Made by a program: the position numbers and the translations under genes. A model generated the notes under the pieces. That model made no database searches, had not been told where the DNA came from, and was given only the letters and a program-made list of their open reading frames with translations. Below, piece after piece: positions 44,625 through 54,900 of a stretch of DNA of 64,000 nucleotides (its first letter is position 1; each line of letters begins with the position of its first letter). Source of the stretch: Amyelois transitella (taxonomy: Eukaryota; Arthropoda; Insecta; Lepidoptera; Pyralidae); contig NC_083533.1 in the NCBI RefSeq assembly GCF_032362555.1, forward strand, positions 1,369,001-1,433,000, in the 5' to 3' direction.

Positions 44625-47600
44625 TAGGGCTTGAATATCGGATCATTTTTCAATTCCGGAATTGAGTTCTGATATTAAGCAATCCAGTTCCGGAATTCCG
44701 GAATTCCGGAATTTGAAGCTTCCTTCTAAAATGGCATACAACTATATTATAATGAAACTAAGGGCTATTGTTATAAGTAGAAATAAAAAACCATTAAAAG
44801 AGCTATTTACTTTAATAAAATTACTAATTAAATAAAAATTACCCACAGCTCAGATAGACTTCTGTTGGTAATGAAATTTTAAAAAAGTTAGTGCATCTAA
44901 ACTGTTGTCTTTCAACGAACTTCTCACACGGCTACAAACGTTTGAAACTGCTGAAAACGCGCGTTCAGCCTCCACACTGGTAGGTGGAATTGTTTTTAAA
45001 TATTCGAAACATTTAGTCAGATATTGACCTCTTCCGCCGCCGTTTTCAAATACCGCCATTTCAACTCTTAGCAAACTTTCCAGATCAATATTTGTTGTTT
45101 TCTTTTTACTTTTCATAGTAACTCTTCGTCTCTGAATAGTTTCTTGTAATTTTTGTTTCATACTCATTCCTTGTGCTTCTTCATTCACGTTTTCTTCAGC
45201 AGACTTCTCACAGTTTTCTTCTTCCGGGCTTAGTGAATCGTCCAACCTTTTAATTATTTTCACAATTTCTTCTAACATTTCGTTGCTTGTCGGTTTAGAA
45301 AATGTCTCACGGTCAAAGTTGTCTTCGTGATAATCTTCTGAATCGTAAAGATACACCAAAACAGATGCTATAGGGAGACGTCTTTCCTTAATGCGGTTCC
45401 TAAGGCTTTGTGCCAGATTTTTGCTAATGTTACCGTTTTGGTTACTATCTAAAGACTTTAACATGAATTTAAGAGCTGTATCGGCCGTCATCAAATCAGC
45501 GTCTCTCTGACAAAGCGACTCTACAGTTATCTTAACGACATGAAGACTTTCGTGTAAAGCTTTAAGTACTGCTACTGCTTCTTCATTGACAGGCACTACT
45601 ATGTCTAAGTCTAGAAATCCTTTGGTGATAGCAGACCTGAGCTTTAAAAACCTTTCAATCATATCGCTTAAACTTGACCATCTAGTTTTACAATCAAGAA
45701 TGAGGTTCAGTTCTTTTCCATATTCTGCTACTACGTATTTTTGTATGGCTTCATTTTTTAAGCTTGATTTTCGTACTGACCTGACCAGCTTTCTAATCTT
45801 TTCAATAACATTTTCAAAGTTTAATTGTCTTTTTTCCATTTCTTGCTGTACAGAGGCCCCTTCAATCTCAAAACCTCCAATTTCTTCGTCATCTTCATCG
45901 TCATTATCTTCTAATATCTGATCTTCATTTTCTACATATTCAGAAGCAGATATATCAACAATATCAGTTATATCCATGGCCACAAAATCCTCCTGTCTCG
46001 TTTCAGTATCACCTCTTTCATTATATTCACTGTTTTCTTTTTTATATAAGACATCAATCACTCCTAACTGTAAGCCATGAGCCAGACAAATTTGATGGTA
46101 GCCCTTGTAATATCGCCCCATTTTAACCATAACTGCAGCCCCATCAGATGTTAAGCAAACAACGTCTTTGTCCAAATCAACAGCAAATTCTTTAAGATGT
46201 TGTTTCAAGTAATGGTATGCTGTTATTGCAGGCATACTGCCTACAATTCTCACAAGGCCGAGATTTTTGAAGTTATCCTTAAATTTATCGGAGTGTAAAT
46301 TAACATTCATGTAACGTCTATTGCGGATTGATGTATACTCATCAAGCGATACAGAATATCGTCTTGTTTTATCTTGTGAAATTTGCTGTCGGAGTTGTTT
46401 TTTTAAGAATTTGTGCTGATTAAGTACAATGTCTCTTATAGCGCTACCAGACGCCGGCAAATTATATCCACATTTGTGGAAAAGATCTCGAAGGTCTTCA
46501 GATGTGCAAAATTTACTGAAAGGAATGCCATCAAGAGCGGCCATCCTTGACACTTTTACAGCCAGCTCTAGAGATGTGTCAAAAAAGGCAGTGATCATTT
46601 TAAGCTTTTTTGCTGCTCTGGGCATGCTGTTGCTGGTGCTAGGAGTAACGGAAGTACTACATTGAGTTTCTGATTGAGACAGCAAAAGGTTTTTTTTCTC
46701 TTTCAGATCAATAGCGTGGGTAGATTTCAAATGTACATGCAAACCTGTTGTCGCACCACCGTGGCATTTTAAAATTTTAAAGCATAATTTGCATTTACCG
46801 GATTGCCCATCTTCCGCCCTAAGAAAATGGTTCCAAACTGATGTGTCCGCTTTCCTTTTATTAAATTCCAAATATTGTGCGGGTTTTGATAGTGACCTGA
46901 AAGTAAATAAATTTCTGACTAATACATACTTATAAGATTTCGTATCGATAGAGAAAGAAAAGCTTTGTTATAAACAAATTGTGCCATTCTTTACATATCA
47001 TGCGACTATATTCTGTAAAATTATACGCCGATTTAGAATATTAGTAGTATAAAAACCACCCTATTCGAATTCTCAAATGAAAACTCAATGGCGACTAAAT
47101 AATATAACTTATGCCCGCTCTACGCGTTCGTCCGGCATCGCCATGAATCGATATACATTGCCTACTTTGTATGTAGTAAAAACACGGCTCATTTTAAAAC
47201 GTAAGTAATGTAAGTACGTTAATTCGGCAAAAAGTTCGCCGAATGTGTTGAACGCGGATTAGGTCTACGTGCCGCGCGAGCGACTGAACAGCAGCGCGCG
47301 TGGCTCGAGGTACCTACGGCTCGGTTGCTTAGCAACGCTGTCATGTTCGCGCGTGCTGCGAAGGCGGCATGCCTAGCAACACGATAATATTTAGGTGCGG
47401 GTGCGGGCGTACGTTATATACGTGCAATACAATAATCAAACTGAGATCTATTAATGACCAGAAAATAAACCTGATAATTGTGTTATTTTTTGCATGACTA
47501 TTCTGATATACGTTTCAAAACCCAATTTTTTTTGTTATTTAGTAGTAATTCGCAACAAACTAAGCAATGGCCAATGGCCATACATTGAGTAGTACGGAAT

Positions 47601-48253
47601 AGCAAGTTTCAAAAGTTGCAAACAAATAATGCCCGTTTCCGTCACATTCACATTTCACCAATAAGCATATAAATAAAACATTTTACATTGCATGCGCAAG
47701 CAAAATCAAGCAAAAACCCTGGATGCTATAAACACCACCAGTAACCACACACGTAGACTTACGGTTTCTTAGTCACTTCTTTTCTTACGACTTTGTTTTT
47801 GCCAAACATTAGGTTGTCTCTGCGTCCCGTATATATATTACATACATACGAAGTGAACCGTTGTCGACCAATGAAATAAAATCAATATTTTACTTAAAAG
47901 TGAACAAGTATTGAATGTAGTTAATTCTGTAAAATAAGAACTTGAAACTTACATTTTAAATGTATTTATTACACGTTCGATCGTTCTCGTTCGCGTGTGA
48001 TTCTTGTAACGATCCGTATTCAAATGGCGGCGATGCGGGCGGATCGGCCAAACCGAAGCGACAGTTGATCGGCCGGCGCCGGACGTGCCGCGCTACGCGG
48101 ACGTGCCGCGACTCAAGCTGCGTTTTTATTTTATTTTTTTTCAATATCGAAATACCGGTTTTGCTCATCCAATTCCGGTATTTACAAACGATACTGAAAT
48201 ATGTCGGAATTCCGGAATTTTGTTAAAACCGGAATTCCGGAGCTCAAGCCCTA
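44625..48253 (-). mobile_element. hAT transposon, complete, 3.63 kb
   Basis: The ends are inverted repeats starting TAGGGCTTGA (44625-44634 and, in reverse, 48244-48253). They are flanked by an exact 8-bp duplication GTCAAGAG (44617-44624, 48254-48261). T at position 2 and A at position 7 fit the Ac-type hAT target preference nTnnnnAn. Both subterminal regions carry repeated GGAATTCCGG palindromes, as expected for transposase binding sites. The single gene is intact on the - strand. The region 46.9-48.2 kb upstream of it is locally GC-rich and CpG-rich and probably holds the promoter and a 5' exon. Confidence 0.95.
44850..46896 (-). CDS. hAT transposase, BED finger plus catalytic domain
   Basis: A DNA cut-and-paste transposase. 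An N-terminal BED zinc finger (SVWNHFLRAEDGQSGKCKLC ... LHVHLKSTH) precedes a region starting ITAFFD. Likely catalytic residues are the Asp of YSVSLDEYTS, the Asp of CLTSDGAAV, and the Glu of PPTSVEAERAFS, with the conserved Trp of TRWSSL between them. A long acidic insertion (EDNDDEDDEE) splits the domain, and the C-terminal dimerisation (hATC) region ends TFLKFHYQQ. No stop or frameshift breaks 673 codons. The frame has no ATG at 46871 (it is TTG) and stays open to a good acceptor (ttactttcag|G) at 46897-46898, so at least one 5' exon exists. Joining to a donor at 47952 would build ATG across the junction. Confidence 0.93.
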
Positions 48254-48461
48254 GTCAAGAGTACCCTTTAAAGACGAGAGAGGGAACGTAGAAAGAGGAA
48301 ATATGAGGTCTATGCCAACTACTGCAGAGAGGAAGCGTGGTTCAATTACGTTTTATAAAAAGTGGCTGTGTCTATTGAGGTTAATTAGATTATTAACACA
48401 TAAAGAAAGTAAGAAAAAATGGTTTATTTGGTACATTAAAATATATCAAGAACGGAAACAT

Positions 48462-48526
48462 TACCCTATAACAACTTTTGTACCAAAATGTGGGGGACAT
48501 TTTGGTACAAAAGTTGTTATAGGGTA
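48462..48526. repeat. Perfect 30-bp inverted repeat with 5-nt loop
   Basis: Left arm 48462-48491 (taccctataacaacttttgt...), loop ggggg, right arm 48497-48526, the exact reverse complement. No known repeat end matches it. Confidence 0.97.
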
Positions 48527-48569
48527 CCTCAGCATTTGTCGTGGTATATACCACAACGCTGGTCTTTCG

Positions 48570-48836
48570 TAGCTGCTAACGTTAAAAATAAAATAATAAA
48601 ATAAAAATAAATTATAAATTGATCCTGAAGTCGCCATTTTCCTCGATAATTGTCTTTTACGACATACATACATAGCTAGTTTCGGGAATTAGAATTCTTA
48701 AAGTTATTATTTTGTATACGGCCCTTATCGTGATGCTAATAAAATTGCAAAATCCATTTTTTTTATAGAAATAAAATCCACAGTAAAATACTTGAATCCG
48801 TTTGATACACTTCGCTTGTGAATTTTGCATAAAATA
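48570..48836 (+). promoter_or_regulatory. Upstream region of the microexon gene
   Basis: AT-rich, no repeats. A possible acceptor (ccattttttttatag, about 48755-48769) suggests the 5' UTR may contain an intron. A TATA-like tataaattg is at 48613. No clear initiator. Weak. Confidence 0.25.
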
Positions 48837-48905
48837 ATGATAAGAAATGGTTTATTTTTTGTCTTTTTATTAACTTTTGGGGTTGTTTATCCCTTACCTA
48901 TGCCA
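48837..48905 (+). CDS. Microexon gene, exon 1 (signal peptide)
   Basis: ATG ATA AGA AAT GGT ... starts MIRNG, then hydrophobic LFFVFLLTFGVV, then YPLPMP; 23 codons, ending CCA|GTAAGT. A classic cleavable signal peptide. Confidence 0.88.
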
Positions 48906-51900
48906 GTAAGTATGTGTATGATGTTAACTGTCTCTTTTATGTAAAAACATACATTGTATGTATGTTATTACATAAAAGAGACAGTCATCACGCCTGTTTC
49001 TCATTGAGGTAGGCCGAGACTATGTAAAAACTCTCTCTCATTCTCAACTGTTATGATTTAATTCTTGTGACTATGTAAATTTCTGTGGAATAAAGAAACA
49101 AACAAACAAACTGTGTAAAAATATTTCGCCAATTATTCAATAACTTTCTATGAATATTTGCAAAGTAGAGAGAAGTTTCTAGTATTTTTAGCTTATTTTT
49201 AAAGTTCCATATATATTTTATGAAACAAACTTTATGACAAGATTAGGTCTAATTAAACAAAACAATGTTGTGTGATCTTTTCACACTGCGAAATCCAATG
49301 AAAAGTTTGGAAATAAAAACGCAACTTTGGCCGTATGAAAATGTTGCCACGCAGGCGACTCTTATCAGAAAACAGCGCACAGAATGTAAGTGTACTTACT
49401 TCAAATTATCAAGACTTGGTCAAAGTGGTGAAATAGATTTCTTTCGACAGATTTGGATTTTTTCACGATATCTACGAACATATGAGGATTTTTCCACGCT
49501 CTCGACCGATAAAATTCGATGTTTTCACGTTCACGACGAATAGATTTGGATTCTTTAAAACTGTCAATGAATAGATTTGGATTTCACTCTCTAGACGAAA
49601 AAAAATTGAACTTTTTCTTGTTTCAACTGTATCTAACATCATAACTTACATCTAAAATTTTAAAATGTCAGAGCTAAATCGTCGTCTTTAACAACGGTTT
49701 ATAACATTTGATAATCTTTTTTTAGCAAGACGAGGAAGAGGTGAGTCAAATTACTTGCTTAATAGTCCTTTAAACAAGATGAAATTTACTATAAAGTATA
49801 TATATGAGCGAAAACAAGTTGGGAGCACCTGCACTCGACGCGCGAGCTTCATCATTATTCTTAGGACACGAACTAAATATAACGGACAGTCGGCAATAAT
49901 TAAATCATTTACCTAAATTATATTTTTCTAGGCTCCTCCAGCAGCGGTAAGATAACAAGATTATTAGATTGGCATAAGTCCGCCATTATATCCTACTAAT
50001 ATTATAAATGCGAAAGTTCGTATGTCTGGATGTCAGTATTGATGTTTGTTACTCTTTCACGCAAAAACTACTGAACCGATTACGATGAAATTTGGTGTGT
50101 AGGTAGCTGAAGACCCAGAATAACATATAGGCTACTTTTTATACCGGAGTTCCCGCGGGATTGATAGGGTTTCCATGCGGACGAACTCGCGGGCAGCCTC
50201 TAGTAATATGTACATCTTCTAAATCTAATGACTGTTTTATATTTTGTTATATGTTTTCTTCTTTTTATGTGCAATAAAGAGTTGACAAACAAACAAATAA
50301 GATCAAATTTTTAATCACGGGGATGAATGAAAGCGGGTTAAGTAGTTAGATGAAGTAAATGTACTTATATGTAGGGTGTGAACGAGAACATAGGAGTAGG
50401 AATGCGCAGAAGCACGTCCCTTGGGCAAATCGGGGACGTCCTGGCCAAAGGTCAGGTCAAAAGTCCCTGAAACCGACGAAAAAAAAACATTAAAAATGTT
50501 TCATTATATTTTTTTGAAAACGAATGTTCCTCCTAAGCAACATTGCCTAATAATGTCAATGCTCAATAAATTTCTTTATAAAATTATTATTTTAATAGAT
50601 ATTGTTGATCTACTAGAATAACGCATATTTATTTTTGTTTTACAATTAGGAAGGTGAAGCGGTCTGTATTATAATCATGTTTAATTTATTAATTTATTTC
50701 ATTCTCTCAGATTGATATTCTAAATCTATAAAGAAGGTAGATGAAAAAAACTTATTTTTAAAAGAATATTTTCATGTTCCTAGATTTCATGTCACTTAAA
50801 CACTTTGGGGTAGACAGAGCTAACAGTCTCAAAATGACTGAAACGCCACGTTCAGCTGTATGGCTTAGTGATAGAATTGAGATTCTAATAGTGACAGGTT
50901 GCTAGCCCATCGCCTTAAGCAAGAAGTCAAAGTTTATAAAGATTTTCCATTACTTTAACATTCAGCGCGGAAAGAAACTTATATATAAAAATATTTTCTC
51001 CAAATAGCTTTTAGATTTTTAATAAAATATATTGATATAAGTAAGTTTTAAACTTATTTTCCGAGATACTAACACAACGATACTATATTTTATAATAATT
51101 ACTTATATACAAACATCCAAGACCCAGACAAGTCAGAGAAAGTTCGTTTCTCATCATGCCCTGACCGGGATTCGAACCCGGGACCTCCGGTTCCAGGAGT
51201 TACCAGACAGCTTACTGTAGATTTAAATGTAACATACATACATATAATCACATCTATATCCCTTGCGGGGTAGACAGAGCCAACAGTCTTGTAAAGACTG
51301 ATAGGCCACGTTCAGCTATTTGGCTTTAAGAATTGAAATTCAAATAGTGACAGGTTGCTAGCCCATCGCTTAAAAAAGAATCTCAAGTATGTAAGCCTAT
51401 CCCTTAGTCGCCTTTTACGACATCCATGGGAAAGAGTGGAGTGAGTGTTCCCGGCACCAATACAAAAGAGAATGGAGTGGTCCCATTCTTTTTTGTATTG
51501 GTGCCGGGAACCACACGGCACCATTTAAGTGTAACTTATGTTTTTAGGAAGGAGACGCTGCTGTATGTATAAATAAAATTATGTTTTTAGAGTAGATATG
51601 AATAAGATTTTGAATTTCTAGTTCGTATTTCTAAATCGGCCTCTGTGGTCTAGCGGTAGTGTGCTTGTCTGTGACACCGGAGGACCCGGGTTCGAAACCC
51701 GGCCAGGGAGCCATCTCATCATGAGAAACGAACTTCCTCCGATTGTTCTGGGTTTTAGATGTTTATCTGTATAAATATTTATTATTTAGCATCGTCAAGT
51801 TAAAATAACAAATAAATACCTAGTAATGGGATCAGATGATGTCAAGGATTTAATTGTATTTAAAATACATTTATATTACAAAAAAAATAGATAATAATAA

Positions 51901-54900
51901 AAAAATGCTCATTTAAATCCTAAATGTTCTTTTAATATTATATTTCAAGCCCGCTCCTGATGTAAGTCTAATTTTTTTTATTATTATTTTATTATATATA
52001 CATTCATACACACATAAAATCAAGCCTCCTTCCCGGAGGGGTATTAGGCAAAGACTTCATTTTTCCACTTGCCACTTTCACTTAAATTTAAAATCATTTT
52101 TAAGTGAATCAAACGTGATTTTAAAAGTATTTATTATAAAATATAGTTTCAGAAGTCTCCAACTAAATACTTCGAGGCTAACTCTGTCATAATTATTTAG
52201 GTTCATTGGAAGAAATCCTAATTGGGATACATATGTCCGCCATTGTTCATATTCTTCTAAATCCAACGGCTGTATTATATTTTTTTTATATGAATTTATT
52301 TTCTTGTGAAACAAACAATATGTAATAATCACCTATTTTAATTTAATATACTTACTTATATTATTCATATTTAGGCAGAAGGTGCAGCAGTAAGTATGAC
52401 TTCTGGTCAATTTTTTTGCTTAAGAAAATTTTCACTTCAATTTCATTTTCATTAAAAAATTACAGCAAAAAGTAAAAATAATTTCTTTTCTGTCCGATAC
52501 AAATTATTCAATTTACAGTGTAGCGGGAGCAATGATTCGACTCTACGCTAAAACTTATAAATATTATTAAATTAAATTAAATTTATTTACACATTACGCT
52601 CTCTCCAATCATTTCTACGCCACAAAAGTAATTTTTGTTTTTCACATTTGCTTATATACATTTTTAAGCTTTATCAAACAATCACACATATTATCAATCA
52701 TCATACATCAAACAATCATGTATATTTATTCAGTTTGACCCCACATAAAGTTCTCTGTCAGACCCAATGGTTGACTGGTAGATAATGCTTCCAGCATTAA
52801 GTCCGCCAATTGTGCTATAAATTTGTATTTGGTGCAATAAAGTTTAAATAAATAAATAAAAAATATTTAACATACCTTTTTTTTTAAATATTTAGCCGCC
52901 AAAAGGTGAGGCGAAAGTAAGTTCCACTCCTATTATTTATACAATTCATATTTATTACAAGTGTTGGGATTGGTCAGTGACATAATAACAAAAAGTAAAA
53001 AAATGTATAAAAATTATTTAACATTCCCATATCAAATTTTTTTTATCACCTAATCTGTCTTAGTATGGGAAAGTAAATCTTATCTTATCTAAGTTATATA
53101 TGTTTTTGAGTATGTTAAAAAAATCACACTAATAAACATAATATTAGTTTAAAATATTTTTAGCCGGAAGGTGAAGCAGTAAGTATTTACTATTCCTGAT
53201 TAATTTCAACGTCTATATCCCTTGCGGAGTAGACAAAATCGACAGTCTTGAAAAGACTGATAGGCCATATAGCTGTTTGGCTCAATGATTAAATTGAATT
53301 TAAAAATAGTGAGAAAAATTGGAGAAGTATCCAAATTGGTTTAAGAAAAAAATAATTAAATCAACATATTAACTACAAATATGAAAAATAATTTTACCAA
53401 AAAAAAAAAAAAAAAATTGGGTTAATTATAAATTGCCTGATGAATTGAACTTAAAACAATTATTTTTTGAATCTTGATGCGTTGAGTTCTAATTTTTATA
53501 AAGGTAGAGAATTGGCATACAGCTATTTATGTGTTATTTTTTATAGTAAGTCGGTACAGTATTTGCTAGAAACGCGCGAAGTAAATCTTTCAATCACCTA
53601 GAGTAAAAGATATATAAATCCGTAATACATCATTAAATCTTCATTTGCGTATAATTATGTTTCTTCCATTCCCTATCGGAATCCGAAAAGGCCAAAAAAA
53701 GCTCATGATTGATAGAAAACGATAAATCGAAGTATAAGATTTAAAGAACTGAAAAATAATTTTAAAAAATTATAAATATATATTTTTAATTTAATTTAAG
53801 AAGATCTTAAGACGGTCGTCCGTTTCGGTCTTGACCCGGCCTTTCACTAGAACGTATTTCATAAGGTATTAACGTAAGGTCATCCCGTTTCATTATTTTC
53901 TTAATTTCAATTTTTACGTTATTTTTTACATGAAAATGTTTATTTTAGAAACCAGCAGACGCAGTTGAGGTAAGAATAAAAAATAATATTATTCTTCCTA
54001 AATAGTAATAAGTTTTTTTTTAATTTCTATTAGAGAGCTAATTATGACTTTAAATTCAAAAATTGATGTTTAAGGCTTTTTTTCTGTTAGTCATAACATT
54101 TTTTTTTATTATGCTTCAAAGGTAAAAGACGATGAAGGAAAAAAGGTAAACACTTAGGTACCTTACTTACCTTATAGATATAATAATTTAGTGTTGCATC
54201 ATTGATTAACTCTGAAACTTTTCAATCAATTTAAATTTAAAAAAAAAAGAAGAATATGTTTATATTTTATAAAGGTAAAAAGTTACTAAGTATTTATTAA
54301 GAACCCATTTTTATTCATTTAACATTTTTTCCTTGTAGATTGAAGACGCAGAAACTGCAACGCAAGTAAGATTTTACTTTAAATTTCCTATTTTGGACTT
54401 AATTGTATTTGATGTATATTTAACTTAACGGTTCCTACTTGTTATGTTTCAGGAAAATGTAATTATACTAATATTATGTAAAATAACGGGATATTGACAG
54501 ACTGATTGACATAATGCATAGCCCAAATCCTAGAGTCCAAAGATTTGATTTTGCAAAGGTTTATAATAGTATTATTACGGAAATTGTTTATAATCTAAAT
54601 TCTAGTCAAAGATTAATTTTTTTTTTCAATTGAATTAATTTTTGTCTTTTTGAATTATTTTTTAGTTAACAGTTTTAATATTAGTTATAATTTTTTATTA
54701 CAAATTCTGGCAAATTGTATATAAATTAGTATCAGTATATATAATAATATTTTAAAATACACATTGAAAACAGTTTAAAGTACTTACTTGTATTAACTGA
54801 ATTATGATGAAATTTGAAATGTTATAAATATACTTTTTACTTTAACAGGGTGTCAAAGTGAATGTAAGTCAATAATCTTATATTTATATCTCCAATTCGA

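Larger units (their letters stand above)
44587..48345 (+). repeat. RTE-A 3' fragment split by the hAT element
   Basis: 44587-44624 (gatcaaatcgag ... aaaggtcaagag) and 48262-48345 (tacccttt ... gaggaagcgtggtt) are the two halves of one diverged LINE end. The hAT at 44625-48253 is inserted in the site ggtcaaaagtaccc. Confidence 0.7.

Noticed and set aside
45586..46665. Forward ORFs of 111 and 78 codons inside the hAT
   Set aside because: Antisense shadows of the transposase frame.
47956..48291. ORFs on both strands in the GC-rich part of the hAT 5' region
   Set aside because: No family likeness and overlapping frames; more likely the transposase leader.
49345..49386. Strong donor AAT|GTAAGTG at 49386
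   Set aside because: Upstream AGs give 10, 17 or 31 nt (or a 3-nt exon without pyrimidine tract); no phase-0 exon is convincing.
50720..50755. Possible exon after ttctctcag at 50.71 kb
   Set aside because: Phase 0 meets TAA and the length is not a multiple of 3; does not fit the microexon pattern.
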